Assembly: GCF_030272615.1 (NCBI RefSeq)
Contig: NC_081415.1
Location: 422,309,757 to 422,373,756, forward strand
DNA: 64,000 nucleotides
Origin: Cryptomeria japonica
Taxonomy: Eukaryota; Streptophyta; Pinopsida; Cupressales; Cupressaceae
Direction of reading: 5' to 3'
The notes under the pieces were generated by a model, which ran no database searches, was not told the DNA's origin, and saw nothing but the letters and a program-made list of their open reading frames with translations. A program made the position numbers and the translations under genes. Position 1 is the stretch's first letter, and the number at the start of each line of letters is the position of its first letter. This document shows, in pieces, positions 25,093 through 36,065 of the stretch.

Positions 25093-26318
25093 AAGTCATT
25101 TCATGGAATGTTAGGGGTTTAAATTCCCCTAACAAGCAGAGGCTAGTCAAATGTTGTCTATCCTCTTTTAGCCCAGAATTAGTCTTGCTTCAAGAGACCA
25201 AATTGGGAGATGTAGACTTAGCTTCCTTTGGAAAGCAATTAGGATTTCAATAGATTATAGGGACCCCAGCCAATGGGGCCTCTGGAGGACTAGCTATTAT
25301 CTGGAACCCTCTTAGTATCCTTCTTTTTCCTTTGGTATCTAGCCACAATTGGATGAGTGGGAGGGTAACTTGTCTCAAAAACAATATGGATTTTGTCATT
25401 ATTAATGTGTATGGGTCAATCCTTAATGGGGATAAAAGAAGAGTTTGGGAGGAAATTGAGAATTTTACGAGCACCCTCAGTCAAGTATGTTTTTTAGGTG
25501 GGGACTTTAACGCAATTTTGCATCAACATGAGAAGCAGGGAGGCTTAGGTATTAATGCTCGGGCTTCTCTGGACTTTGCAGATTGGATCCATCGGAGTGG
25601 TATACTAGAGATAAATATGGTTAAGGATGCCTTTACTTGGAATAACCGTAGGTTAGGATTTAGCAACATTGCAAAGAAACTGGATAGATTCTTTTTATTG
25701 GGAAGCCTCATCAACTTTCCCTTTACTCTGGAAGCCTCAGTTCTACCTTTTTCAAGATCGGATCACTTTCCCATTTTACTTGACATTCAGGGGGAAGTTG
25801 GCCCAAAGAGATGTCCTTTTAAATTCCAAAATATGTGGCTGAAGGACGATCATATCCTGGAGATTCTAAAAGAATGGTGGAATGGGGCCAAGGTCTCTAG
25901 GTCTGGGACCTTTAAGGTTGTTAACAAACTTAAGATTATTAAGCAGAATCTCATCCAATGGAATAAGAAGCACTTTGGTAATATCTTTGACAATAAATCT
26001 CAATTGGAAGTTGCACTAGTAGAAGTCAATGAGGAAGTAATGAGATTTGGGATGCATGAGACTTTGTTTCTCTAAGAAAAGAAACTCCTGGTGGATCATG
26101 AATCTATTCTTGCCAAAGAAGAAGTCTTCTGGAAACAAAAATCCAGAGAGACTTGGTTGGAGGAGGGTGACAAGAATACCAAATTTTTCCACAATAGTGT
26201 TAGGATGAGAAGAGTTAGAAACCACATCTCCAAAATTAAGTTAAGCAATGGCTCAGAGGTGGCTAATCCTAAAACCAGTGTGAAAGAGGTTGTTGATTTC
26301 TTTTCTCTTATCAAACAA
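25089..26318 (+). pseudogene. LINE ORF2, endonuclease part only
   Basis: ATG 25089 opens with MKVISWNVRGLNSPNK, the start of the apurinic-type endonuclease of plant L1 elements. Then come LLQETK, GGLAIIWNP, LGGDFNAIL, FTWNN, LDRFFL and SDHFPILL, the expected order of catalytic Asn, Glu, Asp and His motifs. PFKFQNMWL and WLEEGDKNTKFFH, which normally precede the reverse transcriptase, follow. In-frame stops are TAG at 25251 (codon 55) and TAA at 26073. The protein would nick target DNA to prime reverse transcription. The reverse transcriptase and Cys-rich end are missing because the copy ends at about 26318. Confidence 0.9.
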
Positions 26319-26319
26319 A

Positions 26320-26337
26320 ATCTTGTGCAAATTGAAA
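26320..26337. repeat. LINE target site duplication, right copy
   Basis: ATCTTGTGCAAATTGAAA differs from 18923-18940 at two positions. The host array continues from here. Confidence 0.75.
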
Positions 26338-26466
26338 GCAAACAACTTTGCATTTACAATAAATTCTTATCACAATCCTACAACAACATAAAATGGGGAA
26401 CTTTTTTTTTGGGGTGTGCATACCTCTATTACTTGAAGAGAAAGGTTGTGATATTTAACCATTCAT
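26338..26466 (-). repeat. Foldback-like array, reverse arm resumed
   Basis: It contains AATTCTTATCACAATCC, CATAAAATGGGG, TGTGCATACCTCTATTAC and AGGTTGTGATATTTAACC in the order of the reverse arm at 16839-18922. The array ends near CATTCATGAAGG. Confidence 0.85.
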
Positions 26467-28051
26467 GAAGGTAGTGGGTATGCTTGTAGATACCGTTGAT
26501 GCAAGTTTGACTAAGAATAACTAAAGAAAAATAGAGGTACAAATGTGAATATAATTTGTAATCTATAAACTAGATTTGGAATGCTTTTGTAAAAATATAA
26601 ATACATGTGACTTTTATAGAACCTCAGTTTAGTGCATTTATTTTGATCTCCATTCCATGCACATTGGGTATCTTTGTGGTACTATTGATGCAAGTTTCAG
26701 TGACAATTATGTCAAAAATGTGAAGGGTCGATGTTTCTAATTATAATTTTGTGATCTCTTCAATGGAACTTGGATAGTTTTATGAAGAATATAAATATAT
26801 GTGATATGTGTTGACTTTTTTTATATATGATCTTAGTTTTGTGCAATATACACTATACATTGATTTGAATCTCCTATCGCACCATATCTTTTTTCGATCA
26901 ATCCCATTATATGAATTACATGTCTGACTTTAACTATTTATTTGGAACGGATGTTCCTTGTTTTATTTATTAGAATAGCTTTATTCTTGGACAACAACTT
27001 TGAAAACCAAAATATTGTACAAAGTCTAAGAATACTATTTAACTCAAGATAGAAGACATGGAATAAGTTTTTGTCATCATTCACACCAAAATGCCTTTCA
27101 AAACAAAAACAAAAAAAAAAATTTAAACACACGATCTATTTTTTTATTTTCTTTAAATGTACAATTTAAGTCAAGATATAGAAGACGCGGAGAGAGTCTA
27201 TCTCACCATTGTGAAGAAATTGTCTTTGGAAGCAAGGAAAACATCATGTTGGAAAACACAATATGTTTTTGAACCTGCACTAAAATATACATTTTACGTC
27301 AACATAGAAAACATGGAATAAGTCTATGTCACCATTCGGAAGAAAATCATTTAAAAAGCAAGATGAAATAAACACAAACCAAAGTATAAGGAAAGAAAGC
27401 TTGTAAGGATAAATGATAAAACATGGATTAAGCCTACCAAAAAAAATGTGTTGGTAAACATAATGTGTTTTTTAATTTGCACTAAAATTACATATTAACT
27501 CAACATAGAAGACATGGAGTAAGTCTATGTCCCTATTGTGAAGAAATTGCCTTTTCAAAGCAAGGGAAAAATCATGTTTAAAAACATAATGTTAGAATAC
27601 ACATTTTTTTCAAATTTGCTTTTTAGTGTCAGCTTCTATGTGGTTCACTTTCATACTTTTCCCAACAAGATGAAATGTTTGACACCAATTATAGTATTTA
27701 TAAAAAAATAAAAAATAAAAAAAAATTATAGTCTTTATATAAATTTCAACAAATATGTTTCATATGGCATGATTATTAAATTTATAAAAATCATTTTCAA
27801 GGTAGAATTGTGGTAACATGCACAAACATGTTGATAAGCATACAAAGCAACCTAAATCCATTTAATATTTTTACTCAACCCTTAAATGTATCCCATCAAC
27901 TTGTATAGATACTGTTGTTCCCATATAAAACAATCATCAATCCATTCCCTGCTATAATTATGCCTTTTCAAATCTCTCCTCTTTGATCCATCACACTCTA
28001 AAACCTTATTTGATGATATTTCATAAGATTCAATTGATGTTGTATTTTGAT
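26467..28051. repeat. AT-rich DNA with a second diverged repeat family
   Basis: From about 26990 to 27600 a loose unit recurs: AACACAATGTGTTTTT, GCACTAAAAT, AACATAGAAGACATGG and AATAAGTCTATGTCACCATT. Copies in the opposite orientation lie at 36130-36440, on the far side of element 2. No gene is seen in this stretch. Confidence 0.55.
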
Positions 28052-28056
28052 GACTG
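28052..28056. repeat. Target site duplication of element 2, left copy (GACTG)
   Basis: Identical to 36061-36065. Confidence 0.92.
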
Positions 28057-29215
28057 TGTTAGGCTCAATATGGAAAGCTAATGTACTGAGAGGGGAGGGG
28101 TGAATCAGTACTCCAAAACTTTCTTTGATAATAACCTTACTGTTATGCATAAATAGAATAGTGCAGTAACATAAAATAAAGTTAAAACAAATAGATAACA
28201 ATCATACATGATTCACTCCATAACACATATATTTTGGTCATGCAGAAACTCTTGGTTAGAGAGAAAAACTGCGGTGGGGATGGCACCCACAACTTCACTA
28301 CTGCAATAATAAAGATTGCTCGGTTAGAGCTACATTTAGCTATTTCTGATAGCTTACCCTGTTAGGAGTAACAAGATCTATTAGATCTACCTTACTAAAG
28401 GATTTCACAACACTATATAAATGATGCACCTGGTTAATGGATTTACAATTTATAGACTTGGTTAGAGTCTTTTACCCTATTAAAGGTTTCTCTTACAACT
28501 TCAAAATATTACAATAGAATCATTACAAATATCTGCAACTTTACATCTGAAATGTTATAGCAGATTCTATGTGCTCAGAATAAGATTACCTAGCTTGTAG
28601 CATACCTCGGTAACCCATATTGTAACTCGGTAAACCCTTCTGTTTACTCTGTTCTTCGACTGTTCACTGATAACCTTCTCGGTGACCTCTTTGTGTCTCT
28701 GTAACAGTCTTCCTTCATGCATACACACACATGCATTCATACATATTCATCCACATTTATTTCTCTCTTCCCATGCTGTATAAATAGATCTGTTACAGCG
28801 ATGATCTAATTCATTACTTCGATCTTACAAAAAGATTCCTCGAATGAATAACTAAACAAAAATATTTCATTGGTTAGATTGACCTTGCAATCAAACATAA
28901 TCTTCTAGTGCAATTTCCAATGTAAAAAACGGTTAGATGTGCCTCGATCTTGTAACACATTTTCATGTGCATGTCTAGGTTCAATGTATTTGGTAAAACG
29001 TTTCACTCGGTGAGTTAGCTTTACTGCTTGGTAGCCATGAAAGAATACTCGGTAAACAGCTCGGTGAATACTGCGTTCTATGACTGCTTTCTTCTGTAAC
29101 CAACTGGACTGTTCATACTGACTTCTCTGTGTGTATCGACTGCATGATTCGGTAATACTAACCGACTAGTATGACTTTGGATATAAAACTAATGGCAATT
29201 TGATAAGTAGTAACA
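28057..29215 (-). repeat. 3' LTR of element 2
   Basis: On the minus strand it starts TGTTACTACTTATC and ends GAGCCTAACA. It is a near-copy of 34903-36060. It is rich in CTCGGTAA/TTACCGAG motifs. Confidence 0.95.
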
Positions 29216-29566
29216 ATCTCCCCTTTTGACATTAGTTGAGATGTTTGACAAAAACTACTTTCAAAGTCATAACTCAAAAATTATATACTTGCAAAATGAC
29301 TACACTTGACAATATATACAATAGTCAATGAAATAGTGTATGCAGATATACTCCCCTTATCATTATTTTGTACATAACTTTGAATTTTGCTTGTTTAGTT
29401 CTGTTATGTGCTTGTGTGCTTTGAATGCTCTGTATATTCTGCTCGGTATATTTTGCTCGGTATACTCCCCTTGTACACAATACTTGAAACTGTGTTACCA
29501 AAACTGTATCACTCCAAATATAGTATTACTCCCCCTTTGCTGGGTATTACTTTCCTCTATGTAGTA
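29216..29566 (-). promoter_or_regulatory. Polypurine tract and four upstream look-alikes
   Basis: The tract AAAAGGGGAG abuts the 3' LTR (29216-29230). Similar minus-strand AAGGGGAG or AAGGGGGAG tracts occur near 29351, 29466, 29530 and 29579, so five purine tracts lie in about 370 bases. Only the LTR-adjacent one is expected to prime plus-strand synthesis. The others could be extra priming sites or relics of tandem growth. Confidence 0.65.
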
Positions 29567-32500
29567 TCATAATATTACTCCCCCTTTTTGAAAAACATTA
29601 AAAACTTAATTTCCATCCGAAGGCGGTAACTGATAAAAAATAGACTTATACTTGGTCCGGGTGTTAGTGAGGGCGACTGAGAGTGAATCCTTTACACTTT
29701 CCATTAATGAATTTTGTGCTTGAATATCAGCTAAGAGTGATATTAAGCCATCAAGAGTGCTTCCCTCTTGTGTAGTTGATAGGCGTGTAGCTCTGTTGAT
29801 CTATTCTTGTACTGATGAGAGATGAGGAAGGAATAATGTCTGAAGGGTCATTGTGTCCATCCTAATTTTATGCTCTTCATTCCTGAGTTCTAACTGTTGA
29901 GGCATGAGCTGTTGAAGCTTTGTATAAAAATTCTGAACTGAATTAGGCTCGGTGGTCAACTTAGTTGAGACATTGGTGATCTCTTTCTCAATTGCATCAG
30001 TTTTATTTTTGACATCTTTAATAAATAAGGAAAATGTACACAGTTTCTGGAATAAATAAAGAATATGCTTGAGTTGAGGGGACAACTCAGCAATGAATTT
30101 GACAAGTTTTACCTTGCCAACAGCAATGGATTTCTGTACTTCCTCTATCATTTTAGCAGTAAGCTCTTTATCCTTGAGTTTGCTTAAGTACTCAAATGCA
30201 TCAACTCTAGATGTTTCAATCTGATTTAGGAGTTCATCCAATTGAATATGGATGGATGCATCGGTTGACACTGTTGCTGATGGTAGCATGTTTGTTAGTA
30301 GTGTCCTAACCTTCTGAAGTACTTTATTCTTCTTCTGTATGGCCAGTTGCTTCTCCTGTTCGGCCTTTGCTTTGCATAGTTCACCGAATTCAGTGAGTGC
30401 TTGCCCTTTCAATTTGGAGATGTCTACATTGGGCAACACTATTGGTTTAGACAAGTCGAATTTAAAACTATGCTTTCTCACCTTCCTTTCTTTTCCTTTG
30501 GTTGGTGGCACTAAGACAAGTGCTTGTGAGGCTTGCTGACCCTCGGTAGGTTGCTCGGTAGATGCAACACTTTGGTCGGTTCCTGTAGCCGTTGTAGTGT
30601 CCTTGGGTGGCTCGGTGCTAGGGGTCTCAGCTGTAACATTTGCAGTGCTTGTATGTGCTTGAGACGTCTGATCTTTGGTTGTATCTCCTGCAACTTTAGA
30701 TTTGGTACCTTCGGTGCCTTGCTCTGTGTCCTTAGGAGCTTCGGTTGAGATAGGTGGCTTCACCGGTGGATAAGGCTGAACTTGTTCTAAGACAGATTCA
30801 CTAGAGACAAGTTTTGCATAAGTAGTGCCTTCAATCATTTCCTACTCCGGTGCTGCTTCATCCATTACATCTTCATCAATTTGTATAGTGTCAACCGGGT
30901 TTGGACCTTGCTCGGTGACATCTAGATCTTGCTCGGTGACATCAACAATTTCAATTTGAGATTGTTCACCGACATCCTTTTGTTTGAAGATCTCCTACCA
31001 CTTGGCTTTTGTCTCATTCTCCACATCAATGTATAGCCCATTCATCAATTTTAAGGCTCTCTGTTTCACAAGAAATTTAGAATTGTATGTGGTCAAATGC
31101 TCCTTGATTTCTGCTATGGACATGTCAGGAAATAGATGGACTAGACTTCTTTCTCTTATTTGTCTCTCTGAGTCCATTGCATATTTCCATCTGTTATCAA
31201 TATGTAAGTATAGTTCACTCGGAAGTGACTTTGCTAGTTCTAATGGTGCTAGCCGAAACTTCAGAAGTGTACAGATGACAGCTTCTTCAATCTGTTGCTT
31301 CTCATCATTATTCCTAGTCTCATACTTAACATATCTAAATCCTGCAAATCCACCGTATTCTTTAAGATTGGCACAAAAAATTTCAACACTGTGAATATTT
31401 ACCTTTTTGCTTTTCACAATTTGGAATTTATTTGCATCATCAGACTCTGTATCACTCGACTCTTTTGCCAAAATGAGTCTCTGAGTAGATTTCTTATAGG
31501 TCTTGGTTACCTTTGGTGCAGTGACACTCTTCTGCTTCTTACTCGGTGATGCAGCTGATGCTCTGGTGTTGGGTCTCTTTGTTGGTGGAGTCGGTAGGGC
31601 CTTTGAGATGTCCTATTTCTTTCTTTTCAGAACTTTACCCTTAGGCAACTTTGTGCTTAATGTTATTTCTGCCTCTTGTGCTTCTGATTCCTCTTCGGTA
31701 ACGACAAGATTGCCTTTGACAGGTGTAGAGGAGGATTCTTCTCCGAATTTCTCAGATAAAACCTTTATCATTTTTGTAGCTTTTCTTGTAGCCTTAGGTA
31801 CTACAATGCTCATTTTTACTTTCTCCTTCACCTCTTCATAGGTTCCATACCTTAGTTCGGTTGCATGCCTTGGCAATGATAAATAGGCATCAATTTGTTG
31901 CTGTGTAATATCATAATCAATCTCATAACCCATTGGTTGCAATGATTGAGTCCTCAGTTCAACAGCATTTACATAGCAATAATCAGTGTCGACCTCAAAA
32001 CATATATTGTCCTTGTATTTTTCTACCTGCTGTGGTGGAATCCTGTACCTGTTGTGCATTTTCTCTTGGAATTTGCTGAAGTAATCATCCACGATATCAT
32101 TAAAGTTATCTCCTAACTTCTTGATGAAGTCATTGATCTGATGGGTGACAGGTCGGTGTAGCTCCCATACTACTTTACCGACTGAGGGAAAGAACTTCTC
32201 AAAGTAGAAAAACATACATACAAGCAGTGAACCGAACTTTAGTGTATTTACCAAGTTGTTCTTCTTCGGCTTCCTTATTGTGTTCAGGTTCTCAAAGAAG
32301 TTCTTTAGTAGTACTTCACACAAGTCTACTTTCATTCCCTTCTTCACTATTTCGTAGGCCAAGTCAACTATAGCACATGGTACACTATTTTCCCTTGCAG
32401 ATTGGAAGAAACAGTAACCAATTACTCTTATTGCAAACTTGAGTTCTGCATCAGTGACATTATTCAGTTTCAGTCCTCGGTAATCAGATTCTACTCCGGT

Positions 32501-32974
32501 TAGACTGATTAGCTCTTTTTGTGATATCATTTTTTGTGCTTGTGCATGATCATAGATGGGATACCCAGTGATCAGGTGAATGATTTCCTTAGTGATCTTA
32601 AACGGTTGCTCTTGTAGCCACATGAAATCATCATGTACTCTTCTCAAGACAAACTTAACCCACTAGGGTTTGAACACACGAGGATAGACTAGGGCTTCAG
32701 TTAATCCCTTGATTTTGACATGCTCAAATTTGCTATCCAGTTTGCCATCAGTGCAAAGTTCATCAAATGTGTCACTAATCTCAACATGACCGAGTTCCTC
32801 AACACGACATTTGTTGAAGAATCTAAAATCTTCTACTAACAAGACTCGATCCGGGATGAGTGAAAATGCAGTTTTGTCATCCAGTTTAGAGGCAACTTTG
32901 GGAGTTAAAGAATATTTCAGCTAGGGCTTCTCCACATTTTGGACAACTACGGGGTCTTGGATCTTGGGCGCCAT
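29567..32974 (-). pseudogene. ORF2 of element 2: ~1,135-codon unassigned protein with six in-frame TAGs
   Basis: One frame runs from ATG 32974 (MAPKIQDPVVVQ) to TGA at 29567-29569. It is interrupted only by TAG at codons 18 (32921), 104 (32663), 454 (31613), 660 (30995), 711 (30842) and 1058 (29801). There is no internal TAA, TGA or frameshift. Residues 1-450 look globular: VLLVEDFRFF, IKGLTEAL, RRVHDDFMWL, ITGYPIYD, FYFEKFFPS, YKDNICFEVDTDYC. Residues 480-660 are a second folded block (GGFAGFRYVKYET, RWKYAMDSERQIRER). Residues 711-860 are Thr/Gln/Pro-rich. The C-terminal third is helical. It is homologous to 3896-7150. The N-terminal block may resemble the Pfam 'putative plant transposon protein' domain; I am not sure. 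No catalytic motif is recognised. Confidence 0.85.
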
Positions 32975-33487
32975 GGTAGGTTTCAGGTAAGATTTGACAA
33001 ATTATCCTTAGGTTTTACAAACGACTAACACTTCACACTCAATAGACAATAGCAATTTGACTAGATCAGAAACCAGCTAAACAGTGAATATATTTGATGT
33101 AAATACCTCGAAGTTCGCTTTGAATGAAGTTTGATCGCTTTGATTCGCTCTGCTCTGCTTCTTGAAAACTTGGTGAATGTAAATGACCGCGAAAACACTT
33201 TTAGTACTCAAAAATACCTCATCGAGCTCCGTGCAAGTTAGGTCAAGACATTAAATGCACTCGGTTCACCTTTTACCGATTTACTCCATTTTTCATTTTA
33301 ACCGAGTAACCAACTTTCCTTTATTAACCGACTTGACAGGTTTCCTATATACACCGACTTTCCTGTATAGTATATAAACTGACTAATTGCATCTTAACTA
33401 TGCAGATTTTGAATTTTGTACATAATAGAATAGGAACTGTTATGATTTAACCTTTAGAGAATGCAGTCCCTTCATACCTTTTTCTGA

Positions 33488-34840
33488 CTAATTTGAAATA
33501 GGTGCACCTAACTCGGTAGGTAAGGTGCTTTCTTCATTTGACATAATTTCTTTCTTTTTCCAAATCATCTTGAATTTTTCTTTTATCTCTTCAGTGTCTC
33601 TTCTAGGTTGATCTCTGCAATCTCCAGCTAAATGTCCAACTTTGTGACAATGAAAACATGCCATACCAGGATTTCTCCATGATCTTCGGTTGTTCATTCC
33701 AAACCTTATAAAGCAGTTGGCACTAATATGTCCATATCTTCCACAACATTCGCACCATATCCTTGTATTGTAATCCCATGGTACTGCTGCATATTGTCGG
33801 TAAGGATCTGTGTGAGATCGGTAACAACTAGTGTTTGCTCGGTGTGGATACCGCATGTAGTTCTTTTGCTTAGACTAGCACTTCTCAGTACTATGTCTAT
33901 ATCTATTGTAGTTTCTACAAAACCCTTTGAATTTTGCCTTCTGATAGTTGTTAACAGACTTTGCCCTACATTGATTAGATGTGTGACCATATTTATTGCA
34001 ATTGTAACAATATCCATTGGATTTAGTGATATTTGGTTGCTTACCTTTTCTGATCTGGCATATGTTGGCAGTATGACCTTGATTTCCACAATAGTAGCAA
34101 ATAGGCTTCTTCCTTTTGATGTTATTCCTGTTTCTAGCTTGCTTTGATGATTCTCCTCTCTCGGTAGTATGAATTCCTTTCTCGGTTGATTCTTTTCCTT
34201 TGTAACCGAGTCCTCCATCTTTGTAGGGTCTTCTTGTATTCAGTTGTTCATCCAACATCTTTGATGCTTCATAACTTTTCTCCAATGTTTCTTTGGATTT
34301 CTTCTCAGTTTCAAGTTCACCAGTCAACCTTGATACTTCAAGCTTCAATGATTTATTTTCATCATTCTTTAGAATTGCTTCATGATGTGCATAACCTAGT
34401 TGATCTGTCATATTTTGTTGAATACTAGTTAACCTTATGATTTCATCATCCTTATCAGATACTAGAGCTTCAAGTTGTTGTTTCTCTCTTTGTAGATCTC
34501 TTGCTTTATCCTCGGCTATCCTTAATGCATCTAGATTTTTAGTCATTTGTGTACTGAAATGTTCATGTTCTCTTTTAATTGCTTTTAGTTGATCAGCCAA
34601 TGCTTTGTTCTTTTCTTTCAACATTCCAATCATTTCTTCAATCTCTTCAGATATACTGTTCTCAGATGATGTCTCGATTTGTTCCACTAGCTCTTGAGAA
34701 TCCTGCAAGTCATCAGATAATCTTCTCCTTACTTTCAAAGATTTTTGCATTTGCCTCTGCATTTCTGCAATCACTTGATTTGCATTATCCAGCTCTTCTT
34801 GTAGATACACAATCCTCTGAGATTGTTTGTAGCCTTCCAT
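33488..34840 (-). pseudogene. ORF1 of element 2: coiled-coil protein with five zinc knuckles and one in-frame TAG
   Basis: ATG 34840 (MEGYKQSQRIVYLQEELDNA) starts about 60 bases after the primer site. The open stretch extends upstream into the LTR, but homology with element 1 starts here. Residues 1-205 form a long heptad-rich coiled coil. CCHC knuckles follow: CYYCGNQGHTANIC, CYNCNKYGHTSNQC and a degenerate CRNYNRYRHSTEKC. The TAG at codon 322 (33875-33877) comes next. Then the same frame gives CECCGRYGHISANC and CFHCHKVGHLAGDC, ending at TAG 33488. Element 1 ends at the matching position with TAA, so 33488 is taken as the true stop. RNA packaging is the likely role by analogy with nucleocapsid. 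There is no recognisable Gag capsid domain. Confidence 0.88.
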
Positions 34841-34888
34841 TGATAAGATATTTCTCTTTAGGTAGTTAAACCCTTTTCCAAGATTCAA

Positions 34889-34900
34889 GCTCTGATACCA
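34889..34900 (-). promoter_or_regulatory. Primer binding site of element 2
   Basis: On the minus strand TGGTATCAGAGC lies two bases inside the 5' LTR. It is complementary to the 3' end of plant initiator-Met tRNA. Confidence 0.92.
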
Positions 34901-34902
34901 AT

Positions 34903-36060
34903 TGTTAGGCCCAATATGGAAAGCTAATGTACTGAGAGGGGAGGGGTGAATCAGTACTCCAAAACTTTCTTTGATAATAACCTTACTGTTATGCATAAAC
35001 AGAATAGTGCAGTAACATAAAATAAAGTTAAAACAAATAGATAACAATCATACATGATTCACTCCATAACACATATATTTTGGTCATGCAGAAACTCTTG
35101 GTTAGAGAGAAAAACTGCGGTGGGGATGGCACCCACAACTTCACTACTGCAATAATAAAGATTGCTCGGTTAGAGCTACATTTAGCTATTTCTGATAGCT
35201 TACCCTGTTAGGAGTAACAAGATCTATTAGATCTACCTTACTAAAGGATTTCACAACACTATATAAATGTTGCACCTGGTTAAAGGATTTACAATTTATA
35301 GACTTGTTTAGAGTCTTTTACCCTGTTAAAGGTTTCTCTTACAACTTCAAAATATTACAATAGAATCATTACAAATATCTGCAACTTTACATCTGAAATG
35401 TTATAGCAGATTCTATGTGCTCAAAATAAGATTACCTAGCTTGTAGCATACCTCGGTAACCCATATTGTAACTCGATAAACCCTTCTGTTTACTCTGTTC
35501 TTCGACTGTTCACTGATAACCTTCTCGGTGACCTCTCTGTGTCTCTGTAACAGTCTTCCTTCATGCATACACACACATGCATTCATACATATTCATCCAC
35601 ATTTATTTCTCTCTTCCCATGCTGTATAAATAGATCTCTTACAACGGTGATCTAATTCATTGCTTCGATCTTACAAAAGATTCCTCAAATGAATAACTAA
35701 ACAAAAATATTTCATTGGTTAGATTGACCTTGCAATCAAACATAATCTTCTAGTGCAATTTCCAATGTAAAAAACGGTTAGATGTGCCTCGATCTTGTAA
35801 CACGTTTTCATGTGCATGTCCAGGTTCAATGTATCTGGTAAAACGTTTCACTCGGTGAGTTAACTTTACTGCTCGGTAGCCATGAAACAATACTCGGTAA
35901 ACAGCTCGGTGAATACTGCGTTCTGTGACTGCTTTCTTCTGTAACCGACTAGACCATTCATACCAACTTCTCTGTGTGTACCGACTGCATGATTCGGTAA
36001 TACTAACGGACTAGTATGACTTTGGATATAAAACTAATGGCAATTTGATAAGTAGTAACA
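34903..36060 (-). repeat. 5' LTR of element 2
   Basis: Partner of 28057-29215, with the same termini. The C-rich stretch near its 3' end (GATTCACCCCTCCCC on the minus strand) matches the CACCCCCCCT block of the element 1 LTRs, a family trait. Confidence 0.95.
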
Positions 36061-36065
36061 GACTG
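36061..36065. repeat. Target site duplication of element 2, right copy (GACTG)
   Basis: Identical to 28052-28056. Confidence 0.92.

Larger units (their letters stand above)
18941..26318 (+). mobile_element. Plant L1-type LINE, 3'-truncated, interrupted by a solo LTR
   Basis: The body holds ORF1 (from about 19059 to 25092, split by the LTR at 19650-23891) and the start of ORF2 (25089-26318) with an endonuclease domain. It is flanked by an 18-bp near-perfect duplication of the host array. The copy stops inside ORF2 before any reverse transcriptase motif, right after CTTATCAAACAAAA. Loss of the 3' half with the 5' half kept is the reverse of normal LINE truncation. It fits a transcript ended or primed early at an A-rich site, which is inference. 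Confidence 0.85.
28057..36060 (-). mobile_element. Complete non-autonomous LTR retrotransposon, minus strand (element 2)
   Basis: LTRs at 34903-36060 (5') and 28057-29215 (3') differ at about 30 of 1,158 positions by eye, mostly transitions. A perfect 5-bp target duplication, GACTG, flanks the whole (28052-28056 and 36061-36065). There is an intact initiator-Met primer site and a purine tract beside the 3' LTR. The interior encodes ORF1 (34840-33488) and ORF2 (32974-29567), homologous in order to those of element 1. No enzyme domain of pol is found. Both frames are long and collinear except for in-frame TAG codons. Mobilisation must come from an autonomous partner, which is not in the window. 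Confidence 0.95.

Noticed and set aside
25332-26075. A host endonuclease/exonuclease gene
   Set aside because: The motif order and continuation into WLEEGDKNTKFFH are those of LINE ORF2, and ORF1 precedes it with an ATGA overlap.
29801-30838. A separate 345-codon gene on the minus strand
   Set aside because: It is in frame with the ATG at 32974 and lies between two TAG codons of ORF2, so it is a segment of one long protein.
31613-32647. A 344-codon gene starting at 32647
   Set aside because: It begins with TTG. The real frame opens at ATG 32974 and homology to element 1 continues upstream.
29567-34840. Programmed amber readthrough or a reassigned TAG
   Set aside because: Seven different contexts, none matching known plant readthrough signals. 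CHG deamination explains TAG-only stops more simply. Kept as the alternative in the finding.
34889-34900. A tRNA gene fragment
   Set aside because: Only the complement of the tRNA 3' end is present, as expected for a primer binding site. No cloverleaf can be formed around it.
34841-35047. ORF1 of element 2 starting inside the LTR at 35047
   Set aside because: The first 69 codons come from the LTR and primer site. Homology and normal element layout place the start at 34840.
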